Of a stretch of DNA of 21,836 nt, positions 14,055 to 21,836 are shown one piece after another. Every line of letters starts with the position of its first letter. The stretch's first letter is position 1. This DNA comes from a virus: positions 1 through 21,836 of the IMG/VR virus record IMGVR_UViG_3300037245_000859; one strand, 5' to 3'. The notes beneath the pieces were generated by a model. That model was not told the DNA's origin and searched no databases. It was given only the letters and a program-made list of their open reading frames with translations. The position numbers and the translations under genes are program-made.

Positions 14055-15009
14055 AGCTCTTGAAGAGGACGCCCTGGAGCGAAGCATTCGACATGGTAAG
14101 GTTACCAGCGAACACAATCGGCACCACAAAGGCATCCTGGTTGACCGCATTTCGCTTCTCGAGAGCGACGAAGTTGCGGTTGGAGTGCGGACGGAAGAAC
14201 AAGAAGTCGGAGTTGACGAAATACATCGTGTTCGCTTGGTGTCCAGAGTCACCATCATAGATGACATCCGCACCCAAGAACGCGAGAGTTTCCCAACCCT
14301 GTCGTCCCGTTCCGGTATCTGTGTTGATGCGCTGGATCGCCTGGAGGGCGTCCCAGTAGAATGCGTACATCGCCGCATCAGCGGTGATGAGATCGGGCTT
14401 GTCTGCACCACGAGTACACTTGATGTACAAGGTCTGCATGTAGCCCTGGATCACTGTCGCGTCCATGGTGCCATTCGACACCACCTGATTGCGCCAGAAC
14501 GTCCAGTTCGCACGGTTAATCCCACCAACGGTCCCCGTAGCGGGGACGTTCGCGAGCTGCGCCTGGAGTCCGGTGATCTGCTTCGAGCCAGAGCCGGTTC
14601 CATCCGAGTAGATCCCGGTGGAAATGTTGTTTTTCATGGTGCGATAAGCGTTCTTGATGCGCTTCTCGACCAAGTTGATAATAGCCTCTTTGCCGGTGTT
14701 TTGAACCTCGGCCTCGAGACCACTCGCGGTGACCACTACTGCGGCCTGCTTCCAATTGTATTCCGCGGCCGTCATCACGTCGGAAGGATTGATGTCGAGT
14801 TCCTCGTAGCCGCTGTAGTACTTGAACGTCGCGTTCTCGGCGTACTCCAGCTCCTCGACGATCGTCCGTCCGCCGGGTGCGGTGCGAACATTACCCTTGG
14901 AAGACAGGCGCGCGAGAAGGGCGTTACTCTTGGACACGTTGTCCGCAAGCTCGCCGCTTCGCTGCCGCAGGGTAGTGGTGATGATTTCAGAAAGATTCGG
15001 TGAAGCCAT
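14053..15009 (-). CDS. Major capsid protein, HK97-fold type
   Basis: The protein has 318 residues. It starts with a helical arm (SEIITTTLRQRSGELADNVS, then NALLARLSSKG), followed by an E-loop-like region GGRTIVEELEYAENATFKYY. Next come SDVMTAAEYNWKQAAVVVTA and the spine helix region EVQNTGKEAIINLVEKRIKN, which is typical of phage coat proteins. The C-terminal part has DLITADAAMYAFYWDALQAI, VIYDG, TMYFVNSDFLFFRPH and the closing strand region AFVVPIVFAGNLTMSN. There is no long N-terminal delta domain, and a separate scaffold gene lies just upstream, so assembly is probably scaffold-driven without a protease. An AGGGGG Shine-Dalgarno precedes the ATG and spans the scaffold stop. Confidence 0.92.
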   Translation of the reverse strand: MASPNLSEIITTTLRQRSGELADNVSKSNALLARLSSKGNVRTAPGGRTIVEELEYAENATFKYYSGYEELDINPSDVMTAAEYNWKQAAVVVTASGLEAEVQNTGKEAIINLVEKRIKNAYRTMKNNISTGIYSDGTGSGSKQITGLQAQLANVPATGTVGGINRANWTFWRNQVVSNGTMDATVIQGYMQTLYIKCTRGADKPDLITADAAMYAFYWDALQAIQRINTDTGTGRQGWETLAFLGADVIYDGDSGHQANTMYFVNSDFLFFRPHSNRNFVALEKRNAVNQDAFVVPIVFAGNLTMSNASLQGVLFKS

Positions 15010-15013
15010 GGCA

Positions 15014-15019
15014 CCCCCT
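15014..15019 (-). promoter_or_regulatory. Shine-Dalgarno of the major capsid gene
   Basis: AGGGGG on the minus strand lies four bases before the ATG at 15009-15007 and shares bases with the scaffold stop codon TAG. The gap between scaffold and capsid genes is only eight bases. Confidence 0.75.
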
Positions 15020-16037
15020 AAAGTGCTGTTCCTGTCGTTTCAAGTTTTTCCTGTGCGTCCCAATTAGCTCCTAGCGAATCTGCCAGCGACTCCGGCTTCT
15101 TTTCTCCAACCTTCTTTGCGACTGGAGTTGAGTGGACCTTCGCCTTCGAGGCCCGCATGGACCTCTCAGTAGCGGTCGTTTTACCGTCGTCTGCTGCCTG
15201 TCTCGCTACCAGCTTCTCCCTGATTGGTCCGTTACTCCAGCAAGCCTTTTCGTAGATGGCTTTTATATCTGGGGTCTGGTCAGGGAACTGTGCGCGCGCC
15301 GCGTACGTCAGCTCGATCATCTCTGGCATTACATCGTCGAAGAACTCGGCCTGTCCCCTGAATGACTCGAGGCTCGCATTGACGCCGGCTTGCTGCTCGG
15401 CGGCATACGTCCTCTCCATCATGGTTGCCTTGTTCTCCAACTCAGCAATGCGCTGAGATTCAACTGTGTTCGTCGGCGTACCTTCCTCTGAAAACAGCTC
15501 CTCCGCTGAGAGCCCGTACTGGTTCATGAGGTACTGTATTGATTCTTTTGGTTTTTCCTTGAGGCTCAGGTGAGCTCCCACGAGGGTCCGCACTGCCTGA
15601 GCATCTGAGATGCCGGACATCGAGAGCTCCTGCCGGAGTGGTTCGAGCGAGCGGCTGAGCTCCGCTGTCTCCTGCATCTTGGCGTTCGCAACCCGCTGGA
15701 AGTCCTTGTCGCGCCTGATAATAAACTCCTGAGCCACCGGATCGAGTCTCTCGAAGTTTTCCTTGTCCTCCTTGAGCCAGTGCGCCAGCGGCTCGAGCTT
15801 CTCGGCGCCGTCCTCTGTGCTCTCTGCCTCGTCAGACTCGTCAATCTCTTTCTCGGCCTCTTCTGCCGCGGCCTTCTGCTCGTCGCTGACCTCTTTCTCG
15901 GCCTCTTCCTCTTCCTTGTCGTCGACCACCTCTTCGACTACTTCCTCGACGACCTCCTCCTCCTCCTTGATTTTCTCATCAATGGAGTCGTAAGTCTCCT
16001 CAATCGCATCTTTCATTGTCTGTTCATTATCCGGCAT
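15018..16037 (-). CDS. Scaffolding protein
   Basis: The protein has 339 residues. The first 75 are extremely acidic (KIKEEEEVVEEVVEEVVDD, then DKEEEEAEKEVSDE), like the N-termini of podovirus scaffolds. The middle is helical, with LEPLAHWLKEDKENFERLDP at about 80-99 and a helix DFQRVANAKMQETAELSRSL. The C-terminal 60 residues are basic and Ala/Lys-rich (ATERSMRASKAKVHSTPVAK), like the coat-binding end of P22-type scaffolds. It should guide procapsid assembly and then leave. It lies between the portal-linked small gene, which it overlaps by 11 bases, and the capsid gene, which is the usual place. No protease domain is visible. Confidence 0.9.
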   Translation of the reverse strand: MPDNEQTMKDAIEETYDSIDEKIKEEEEVVEEVVEEVVDDKEEEEAEKEVSDEQKAAAEEAEKEIDESDEAESTEDGAEKLEPLAHWLKEDKENFERLDPVAQEFIIRRDKDFQRVANAKMQETAELSRSLEPLRQELSMSGISDAQAVRTLVGAHLSLKEKPKESIQYLMNQYGLSAEELFSEEGTPTNTVESQRIAELENKATMMERTYAAEQQAGVNASLESFRGQAEFFDDVMPEMIELTYAARAQFPDQTPDIKAIYEKACWSNGPIREKLVARQAADDGKTTATERSMRASKAKVHSTPVAKKVGEKKPESLADSLGANWDAQEKLETTGTAL

Positions 16038-16323
16038 TTTCTAATCCCCGTTCCTTGTTCTCGCGGATCTTTTCCCGCATGGTTGTTGACATTTCGTTTC
16101 CAACCTCGATCTTGTTATGTCGCTTCAGGAGCTCGCGGTGCTGCGAGCGCGTTGTCACCATTGGTGCATCGGGGAAGCCGACACCTCGGTACGGCTCGAT
16201 GTCCATGATTATGTTCGGGCAACCCTCATTATTCATGCCCCTCGGCGTGATGCTGTCGTCAGTCCGCTCATCCATTGGGACTACCCTGTGTTGATTTTTG
16301 TCGTAAACATAGACGCTAGTCAT
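16027..16323 (-). CDS. Small conserved protein downstream of the portal
   Basis: The protein has 98 residues and belongs to a pattern I know from phage genomes where a short protein separates portal and scaffold: IIMDIEPYRGVGFPDAPMVT, then TTRSQHRELLKRHNKIEVGN. Those segments contain the recurring DIxPYR, a Ser-Arg-Ser/Gln turn and the ExGN end. Its function is unknown, and a role in capsid assembly or as a minor head component is only inferred from position. The start codon lies within the last eight bases of the portal gene, with GGGAGG and AAGG embedded in the portal 3' end as ribosome-binding signals. The 3' end overlaps the scaffold start by 11 bases. Confidence 0.8.
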   Translation of the reverse strand: MTSVYVYDKNQHRVVPMDERTDDSITPRGMNNEGCPNIIMDIEPYRGVGFPDAPMVTTRSQHRELLKRHNKIEVGNEMSTTMREKIRENKERGLENAG

Positions 16324-18322
16324 CCTTTTTGCCTCCCTGGGCGTTAATCATCACGGTCATCATGTTCATGATGTCGCTACGCTGCTTCTGTGCCAACTTC
16401 GCCATCTCGATCTGACCGTCTTGCTCGAGCTCCATCGCCTGAAGCTGGAGCTTCTGAGCAATCTCCTGCATCTTCATCTCAAGCTCTTTCTGCTTGAGCT
16501 GTAATTTCGCCTGTTCGAGCTGTGCCTTCTGCTGCGCTGCCTGCTCCTCTGGAGACGGACCCTTTTCTTGCTGCTGGCCCTGGAATGCCTCCTCGATCTT
16601 GCCCTCGAGCTCCCTACCGGCCTTGAATCGTCTGACAGCGAACATGATGAGCTCGCCGACGACTTCCTTCGGCATGGCGCCGGCCTCTGCCGCCTGTATC
16701 CCGCTCGACATGAAGTTGGTCAGAGCGCCCATGAACTCCATGAGGTCTTGTTTCCGCAGGGAGTCATCCGGTGCAACCGTCGTGTCGCTCTCAACGTCAA
16801 TCTTGTACTTCCGCATGCGATCGTTCTTTAGGAGCTCCGCCGCCGCCTGCACTTCCTGCGGTGGCTTGTCCTGCATGCCACTCGACATGACGATGGTCTC
16901 GAGATCGTAGAGCTCGCCGATGACCTCTCCGAGGATGCGGATTGAGTCGCGAACGAACCGCTCCACGCGCTTCTGCTTGCGGCGCATACGCGATGACGAC
17001 CCGGATGCAACCTGCATCTTGAGCTCTTGTGACTTGTACGCCTCGCGGGGGTTCGTCACACCCCGCATGATGTCGGCGATACCGACGATCTCGTAAATGA
17101 GCTCCATGTTTGTCTGACGCTGAATCACCAGCTTGGCGAGCACGTCCGCCGTCGCCGCGTTCGGCGCCCAGAGGATTGCGTTTTCAACTCCACCGTTGGC
17201 GATCACGCTATTGAAGTTTGAGTCTCCGATGAGCTTGTTCTCGTCGGCATCGAACAGCTTCCCAATTGAGTCTGCATGCGCCGAGTCGTAGATCCCGCGC
17301 GCAACGATCGACTGCACGAGCCTGTCGATCCTACCAGTAAGGCGGTTCGCCTCCATGGCGTGATCTTCGTACATCTTGTACTCTGGGATTGGCTCGAGTG
17401 AGCTAGTTGTGTCGATCATATCGAGCGGTGGCGGGCACGGGAAGAACCCGGTTACACCGTACGGGTCGTCCAGCGGCTCCTCGAGAAACACCGGGCACCC
17501 CGGGGCGACCTTATATACTTTCCCGGTACGCTTCGACCAAAACTCCCAGACGCGAGCGAACTCCTGCCGGCCCGCCTCGTACCCCAGGTAGTTGATCTTG
17601 CCGTGTTGGTCCTGTACATCCCTCGCGAGCGGAACCTTCTCCGCGATGTCCTCGCCAAACTGCTCAGTGAGGTCTTCCTCCGTCAACCACGATCCGAATG
17701 CGTTCCACCACACGTCCTCCCAGCGCGAGCCGTCAGAATGCGCGTAGTCTCGCCAGTTGACATGCTCGATGAATGCTTCCTCGGATACCTTCTTCTCCGG
17801 CCCGTCGCGGTAGAGGCCCTGCACGTCGGACTTGATGTCTTCGCCCTCTCCGGCGATCTCCGCGGCCGTAGCCTCATCACGACTCACTGGGATGCGCGTC
17901 GGCTCGAACTCTGCATTGTAGACAACTCGAACCTGACCGCGGCCGGGGACTGCGTAGTCCGAAACCGCGCGGTCCATGGACATATCGAATTCGTGCTCCT
18001 CGTAGTCCATGGCGCACTGAGTTGCGCGCTCGAGGATCTCGGACGAGAGACGCGCAATCGGGTCTTTGTCGAGGAAGCGGCGCCGCACGTCGGCCTTCGC
18101 CCCGCCAGTGTAGAGCGCCGGACGCTGCATCTCTGTCACTGCCCAGAGAATCTTGAATCTGTCACTGTCGTTGTTGACGCCGTCGCCCTCTCCGCGGTAG
18201 AGACTGATGCACCTGTCTCCGCGCTCGTGCCACTTCTCCATTCTGCGGTGAAATGCCTCTATCTCATCTTGAATGATGTCGATCGTGTCGCGTGAGGTTG
18301 CGTCGAGGCGCTCTTGTTCCAT
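16316..18322 (-). CDS. Portal protein (P22-like) with C-terminal coiled coil
   Basis: The protein has 668 residues. The start is helical (DEIEAFHRRMEKWHERGDRC). Core marks follow: RFKILWAVTEMQRPALYTGG at about 55-74, then MDRAVSDYAVPGRGQVRVVY, the wing region GVTGFFPCPPPLDMIDTTSS, and the stem-forming region MELIYEIVGIADIMRGVTNP at about 410-430 followed by long helices (RMRRKQKRVERFVRDSIRIL). Residues about 590-655 form a Gln/Lys/Glu-rich coiled coil (QQKAQLEQAKLQLKQKELEM), like the C-terminal barrel of P22 portals. Twelve copies form the DNA channel and motor dock. The stop of the preceding 150-residue gene lies directly beside this ATG, so coupling is likely. Confidence 0.93.
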   Translation of the reverse strand: MEQERLDATSRDTIDIIQDEIEAFHRRMEKWHERGDRCISLYRGEGDGVNNDSDRFKILWAVTEMQRPALYTGGAKADVRRRFLDKDPIARLSSEILERATQCAMDYEEHEFDMSMDRAVSDYAVPGRGQVRVVYNAEFEPTRIPVSRDEATAAEIAGEGEDIKSDVQGLYRDGPEKKVSEEAFIEHVNWRDYAHSDGSRWEDVWWNAFGSWLTEEDLTEQFGEDIAEKVPLARDVQDQHGKINYLGYEAGRQEFARVWEFWSKRTGKVYKVAPGCPVFLEEPLDDPYGVTGFFPCPPPLDMIDTTSSLEPIPEYKMYEDHAMEANRLTGRIDRLVQSIVARGIYDSAHADSIGKLFDADENKLIGDSNFNSVIANGGVENAILWAPNAATADVLAKLVIQRQTNMELIYEIVGIADIMRGVTNPREAYKSQELKMQVASGSSSRMRRKQKRVERFVRDSIRILGEVIGELYDLETIVMSSGMQDKPPQEVQAAAELLKNDRMRKYKIDVESDTTVAPDDSLRKQDLMEFMGALTNFMSSGIQAAEAGAMPKEVVGELIMFAVRRFKAGRELEGKIEEAFQGQQQEKGPSPEEQAAQQKAQLEQAKLQLKQKELEMKMQEIAQKLQLQAMELEQDGQIEMAKLAQKQRSDIMNMMTVMINAQGGKKDD

Positions 18323-18775
18323 TTAGTTCTCCTGCCGCTTAATGAAGTTCAACAAGGCACCGTAGAACTCACGCCGGGTAGCGTTAGGATGGTTACTACG
18401 CCACCCGTCGATGTCGTCGGCGTCCATGCCGAGCTGAACCAGACCATCACGAATCTGCGTCCAGTGTGTAGCGAAAAATGGCTGATCTGGCCCCCAGTTG
18501 TTACCGCTGCGGGTGTAGTCAACCCATTCGTCGCCGATGTCCTCCTGTGCCGCGAGGATCAGGCTCCGTGCCGCCTGGTGGATCGCCACGCCTGTCACGT
18601 CGTCGTTGATGGTGCGTGAGATCGCAACGGGGGGGACATACGGCGGTGCAGCAACTAAGATGTCCCGCCACTCGATCTCAGGGAAGTCGTCGCTCAACGC
18701 CGGTCTATACGGGTTCGTTCCCGGTGTACCATCACCGATCACCCGTGAGATCGCCCACATCTTCAAGATACTCAT
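18323..18775 (-). CDS. Hypothetical protein between lectin-like gene and portal
   Basis: The protein has 150 residues and no recognised family. It begins MSILKMWAISRVIGDGTPGT. A central region has helices (VTGVAIHQAARSLILAAQED) and tryptophan-rich turns (EWVDYTRSGNNWGPDQPFFA), and the end GWRSNHPNATRREFYGALLN is helical. There is no signal peptide, TM segment or catalytic motif that I can defend. It overlaps the upstream lectin-like gene by four bases (ATGA) and stops exactly one base before the portal ATG, so it is translated with both. A head completion or portal accessory role is possible but speculative. Confidence 0.7.
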   Translation of the reverse strand: MSILKMWAISRVIGDGTPGTNPYRPALSDDFPEIEWRDILVAAPPYVPPVAISRTINDDVTGVAIHQAARSLILAAQEDIGDEWVDYTRSGNNWGPDQPFFATHWTQIRDGLVQLGMDADDIDGWRSNHPNATRREFYGALLNFIKRQEN

Positions 18776-19860
18776 TTGAGTGCTCCCGGAAGATCGGGGT
18801 AGTTCGGCCAGGCGTTGAATTCGGCACCAGACGCAAAGCCCGCAACCTTCGTTCCCGCGACCGTCTTATTGCTTGCCGCCGACCCATACGTATCCACGGA
18901 CACGCCGTCCACAATGACCGTGATGTCTTCATCGTCGGCGTCGATGTGGATGTCGTACTCAGTCGTCGGCGTCCACGTCTGCGCCGATGACGCACGCTCT
19001 GTCTCGCTGCCGTCGGCTTCGATGATCTTGACCGTGCTCCCGGCCTGATCACCACGAATGATCCATGCGTGGGTATCATCAGTGCGCCTGATGAATATTT
19101 CCAGCGTTTCGGATGCGGTCGCTGTGTATTTGAACTGGTGGTGCGCGTTAGCCGTGCTGGTGTCAGTGTCATCCGCTGATGGCGAGGCGTTGTGGTAGTC
19201 GGCAATGCCGAGTTCAGATCCACCGTCAAGCCAATCGCCATCGCTCCACGGGGCGGGGAGGGCTACTAGGGCTATGTCGGCGCAGGTGAATACTTGGCTG
19301 ATGTTCGCGAAAGCAACATAGGCCGGGGTTGTGATCGCCGTCTCTGTAACCCAAACCAGTTTGCCATCCTTGATGAAATAATGACCGTGAGTGCTCGACC
19401 TTACAACCTGGAGGTATTTCGACTCAGACGTGTCGTAGACTGCGACATTACCAGCAACCCCGCTTACAATATCAATATCTGCGGAGGTGCCTGCTTGATA
19501 ATACGGCTCACTGGGAGACGCATTAACATTTCCATCGAAACCAAAACGGATTGAGGTGTTCGTCGCGCTCGGGGTGAATGACCAAAAACCGGCGTACCCG
19601 GTGGAGAGGGCCATCGGATCTGACGACCCGGCATTGTCATAGCCGAGATGGGCCCTTGGGTCCAGGCTCGCATCAACACCAGTGCAAACTAGCTTTCCAC
19701 CGGCCTTCGTCAGCTTGTTTCCGGTATCGGTGTACGCCATCTTCCCGCGAATGGCATCGCCAGGGGAAGCCAGCGGGGCGGATTCATCGAATCGGGCTGA
19801 AAACCATAGGATCGCGTGATCCTCGAGCCAATCACCAAGAAATACTGGTATTAGCGTCAT
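18772..19860 (-). CDS. Lectin-like (concanavalin A / LamG-type) virion protein, two beta-sandwich regions
   Basis: The protein has 362 residues and appears to hold two beta-sandwich regions. The first, about 45-205, includes STHGHYFIKDGKLVWVTETA and FTCADIALVALPAPW, a pattern found in phage proteins with lectin-like folds. The second, about 215-355, includes HHQFKYTATASETLEIFIRR, then WTPTTEYDIHIDADDEDITV with IVDGVSVDTYG, in which an end-on strand leads to a VDG turn typical of LamG-like jelly rolls. The likely role is glycan binding on the capsid or neck. Position between terminase and portal is unusual for such a protein. It overlaps both neighbouring genes by four bases (ATGA). The fold is inferred from pattern, and there is no catalytic motif. 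Confidence 0.7.
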   Translation of the reverse strand: MTLIPVFLGDWLEDHAILWFSARFDESAPLASPGDAIRGKMAYTDTGNKLTKAGGKLVCTGVDASLDPRAHLGYDNAGSSDPMALSTGYAGFWSFTPSATNTSIRFGFDGNVNASPSEPYYQAGTSADIDIVSGVAGNVAVYDTSESKYLQVVRSSTHGHYFIKDGKLVWVTETAITTPAYVAFANISQVFTCADIALVALPAPWSDGDWLDGGSELGIADYHNASPSADDTDTSTANAHHQFKYTATASETLEIFIRRTDDTHAWIIRGDQAGSTVKIIEADGSETERASSAQTWTPTTEYDIHIDADDEDITVIVDGVSVDTYGSAASNKTVAGTKVAGFASGAEFNAWPNYPDLPGALK

Positions 19861-20219
19861 CTCGGGTTATACCGCGTCCACACCGGCTTGACAATGATCG
19901 CCGAGCTCTGTGCGCTGGACGCTACGAGGTGCATGAACTTCATCGTGTGATAATTCTTCGGATCGAGCTTCACCATGATCGCCGTGCTCGCGCTCGCAGG
20001 GGTCGTGATCGTCAGCGCCGAGGCGCTCGAGTCGTACATAAGCATGCCGGCGCCTGCCGTCGGTCCAAGCCCTTCTTTCAATATGAATCCGGTGCCATCC
20101 CAGCCGCTCGCCGGGAAGATAAATCCCGCAAGTGACAGACCGCCCCCGTTGATTACGTTGCTGACCGTTCCGCTGCTGCCCAGGATTGTGAGATCCCCTG
20201 CCGAGGGTCCAAATGCCAT
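19857..20219 (-). CDS. Small beta-rich hypothetical protein after the terminase
   Basis: The protein has 120 residues, is rich in Gly, Ala, Ser and Thr, and has strand-like segments (GDLTILGSSGTVSNVINGGG, SAIIVKPVWTRYNPR). GWDGTGFILKEGLGPTAGAG suggests a loop-rich start of a beta-sandwich. There is no signal peptide or TM segment. It begins eleven bases after the terminase stop, with GGAGATAG as Shine-Dalgarno, and overlaps the lectin-like gene by four bases, so the two are likely made together. It might be a partner or adaptor for that protein. I do not recognise the family. Confidence 0.7.
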   Translation of the reverse strand: MAFGPSAGDLTILGSSGTVSNVINGGGLSLAGFIFPASGWDGTGFILKEGLGPTAGAGMLMYDSSASALTITTPASASTAIMVKLDPKNYHTMKFMHLVASSAQSSAIIVKPVWTRYNPR

Positions 20220-20230
20220 CTTCTATCTCC

Positions 20231-21637
20231 TCACAGCCTAGTAAAGGCTCCATGGTGAACTGCGGCCGCGATCCCGCGGTCGTGCTCCACCATGATTTCA
20301 TTCCATGTTTGATCGCGCCCATACCGCGCTGGTCGTTTGATCGACTGCGTGATGTTCGGCAGCATGACCGCTCCGGTCCTGAAGGCGTCCGCTGGGTGGC
20401 TCGACCAATCGTGGATCGGCTTCGACCACACCCCGCTCTTTGCGTCCTTGACCTTCCGGTACTGCCGGAGCGCCGAGATTCCGTCCACACACTTCTCAGA
20501 GTCAAAGCGGCACTTCGGAAGTGCCAGCCGTACGGCGTTAATCCCGTTTTCAACGCTCAACTTAGGAACTACAGTAAAGCGTAGTCCCAGCGATGCAGCA
20601 GTCTCGAGCACGCTCTTGCCCGTGCCAACCTCCCGCTGTTTCACGTCGTGTGGCGCATAGTGCGTCTTGTACACATACGGCTTCTTGTCCAGCTCTTTCG
20701 CGTAATAACCAATGCCCTCTCCGGCATGCGAGATGTAGTCGATCAGGTGCACCCAGCCACCGATGATCTGAGCAAACCAGATAACCATGGAGTCCCTCAC
20801 CCCGAGATCCCACCATGTGTAAACCGGGTACTCCCGCTCCCAGCGGATCTTAGTCAGCCTGTCGTCCCTGTCGGCCGCGTCCATCTCCTTGCCGTAGTAC
20901 GCTCCGGTCATCGGCGCCGAGAAATCGCAGTAATACTCCTGCCGCGCGATCTCCTCCGGCATCCCCATCCTGATAGCCTTCTTGACCTGTTCAGGCGTCA
21001 CGATCGGCACGCCATCCGGCCTCGATGTCCGCGAGATGTCCATCAGGCTCGTGTGCCAGTCCTCTTCCTTCTTAGCCAGCTCGTACAGCCTGTGCGCGTG
21101 ATTGAACCCTCGTGGCGTGAAAATGAACGCCGCCCACCCGTCGTTCGCGTCGAGAATCGGCTGTGAGAGATCCCAGCATATCGGGTTCATTAGCGAGTAC
21201 TCACTGAAGATTATCCCGAGAGGGTTGCCACCAACCAAGCGATCAGGCTGGTCACCACCAATAAACTGATAAATGGAAGTCTTTCCACTGGGGCACTCCT
21301 TCGTGCCGCCTCCAACGTCCACCTCCACCAGCATCTCATCGTTGCGAGTGCGTAGCACTGCCTCTTCAGGAATGTACGACAGAAACTTTCGTCCCTCATT
21401 GGTGCTACCCTGCCAAATCGCCTTGCGCGCCTGCGCGTATGTAGGAAAGACGTGCCAGTACGTCCCGGGGCGCCGGAACATCTCGACAACGCACATGTTC
21501 TCCGCTGTAATGTCCTTGCCGGCGCGACGGTGCCAAACCTCCACAAAACGCTTCTTACCGTCATTGAACCGAGCGTTCCAGAGACCGCGCTGGTGCGGCC
21601 ACGGGCGCCAGCCGACTGGGACCGTTACGTTAGGCAT
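20231..21637 (-). CDS. terL: Terminase large subunit (ATPase and nuclease)
   Basis: The protein has 468 residues and is the motor that pumps DNA through the portal and cuts it. The ATPase part has a deviant Walker A WHRRAGKD at 35-42, a Walker B region GIIFSEYSLM at 141-150 (E146 the likely catalytic Glu) and a coupling motif IFTPRG at 172-177. The nuclease part has the first acidic residue in WWDLG (D277), the second in APHDVK (D331) and the third in HPADAFR (D417), as in RNase H-fold terminases. The size is normal for podovirus terminases. The start ATG lies immediately after the stop of the upstream gene. The small subunit is not identified in the window and may lie beyond its right edge. 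Confidence 0.97.
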   Translation of the reverse strand: MPNVTVPVGWRPWPHQRGLWNARFNDGKKRFVEVWHRRAGKDITAENMCVVEMFRRPGTYWHVFPTYAQARKAIWQGSTNEGRKFLSYIPEEAVLRTRNDEMLVEVDVGGGTKECPSGKTSIYQFIGGDQPDRLVGGNPLGIIFSEYSLMNPICWDLSQPILDANDGWAAFIFTPRGFNHAHRLYELAKKEEDWHTSLMDISRTSRPDGVPIVTPEQVKKAIRMGMPEEIARQEYYCDFSAPMTGAYYGKEMDAADRDDRLTKIRWEREYPVYTWWDLGVRDSMVIWFAQIIGGWVHLIDYISHAGEGIGYYAKELDKKPYVYKTHYAPHDVKQREVGTGKSVLETAASLGLRFTVVPKLSVENGINAVRLALPKCRFDSEKCVDGISALRQYRKVKDAKSGVWSKPIHDWSSHPADAFRTGAVMLPNITQSIKRPARYGRDQTWNEIMVEHDRGIAAAVHHGAFTRL

Positions 21638-21836
21638 CTATGTCGTGCACCAGACTGTCGGGTAATATGGGGTATAATTTGGGGAAAATGGTGAGTACGG
21701 TGGCATCCGTGGGATGCTGGGGTACGTCGGACACCGCACCGGCCACGGCGTCGGCCCGGGGTCTGACGGCGGAATCTTATCAAGGAATTCCCTGAAATGA
21801 TCCGTGAGCTCGCCATCCTCTTTCACGTCATCTTCC
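21638..21836 (-). CDS. C-terminal end of an unidentified protein, rich in Pro and Tyr
   Basis: A frame stays open from the right edge to a TAG at 21640-21638, so the N-terminus is outside the window. At least 65 codons are visible. A GTG at 21826-21824 could serve as a start, but the frame continues upstream as EDDV, so a longer gene is more likely. The visible end is charged at first (KEDGELTDHFREFLDKIPPS) and then rich in Pro and Tyr (PYSPFSPNYTPYYPTVWCTT). The stop directly touches the terminase ATG. A small terminase subunit would be expected near here, but this tail gives no support for or against that. Confidence 0.6.
   Translation of the reverse strand, partial: EDDVKEDGELTDHFREFLDKIPPSDPGPTPWPVRCPTYPSIPRMPPYSPFSPNYTPYYPTVWCTT

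Noticed and set aside
14185-15003. Long plus-strand open frame of 272 codons antisense to the capsid gene
   Set aside because: It lies fully inside a well-supported capsid gene, lacks a family pattern, and is an expected by-product of GC-rich third positions on the opposite strand.
1-21836. Diversity-generating retroelement, integrase, tRNA or insertion sequence
   Set aside because: I saw no reverse transcriptase, template-variable repeat pair, recombinase, tRNA-like sequence or terminal inverted repeats in the window.

Overview
The window is the structural (late) module of a tailed double-stranded DNA bacteriophage genome, or a closely related prophage. All genes lie on the minus strand and are transcribed from high to low coordinates. 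The gene content and order point to a short-tailed phage built on P22/T7-like principles: large terminase, a P22-style portal with a coiled-coil C-terminus, a separate acidic scaffold, a coat protein, a head-tail adaptor, a hub or packaged-DNA stabilisation protein, a set of ejection proteins, then fibres and a lysis cassette. No tail sheath, tape measure or prohead protease is visible. The DNA is GC-rich by eye and nothing resembles a host chromosomal gene. I infer a Gram-negative host, probably aquatic or from an uncultured lineage, but the sequence does not prove it.

Layout in order of transcription. (1) Packaging: the end of an unidentified Pro/Tyr-rich protein at the right edge, then the large terminase (20231-21637). 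(2) Three unusual genes between terminase and portal (18323-20219), one a lectin-like protein with two beta-sandwich regions. (3) Head: portal, a small conserved protein, scaffold, major capsid protein and a likely decoration protein (13517-18322). (4) A strong GC-rich hairpin (13472-13502) in one of the few real gaps, possibly a partial terminator that lowers expression after the capsid genes. (5) Connector and tail: an AT-hook protein (12798-13448), the head-tail adaptor (12076-12801) and a beta-rich hub protein with an inserted carbohydrate-binding-like domain (10019-12070). (6) Ejection proteins: a GNAT-like protein, a Gly-rich repeat protein and three predicted internal virion proteins (4057-10022). 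(7) Receptor and adhesion proteins: a fibre with a C1q/TNF-like head, a small conserved protein and a fibre with an N-terminal CBM-like domain plus a 23-residue repeat array (1219-4057). (8) Lysis: a one-TM coiled-coil protein, a zinc amidase endolysin and the start of an exported protein that runs off the left edge (1-1222).

The genes are packed almost without gaps. At least seven junctions are 4-bp ATGA overlaps and three are 1-bp TAATG overlaps, so translation is probably coupled through most of the operon. I saw no promoter, tRNA, CRISPR array, insertion sequence or integrase, and no stretch over 300 bases lacks a gene. The most distinctive features are the number of predicted carbohydrate-binding or beta-sandwich modules spread over at least four virion proteins, a CBM-like domain inserted in the tail hub, low-complexity Gly-rich expansions in two adjacent ejection-region genes, and the exported protein gene after the endolysin. 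I did not find a defence system or other clearly new multi-gene system.
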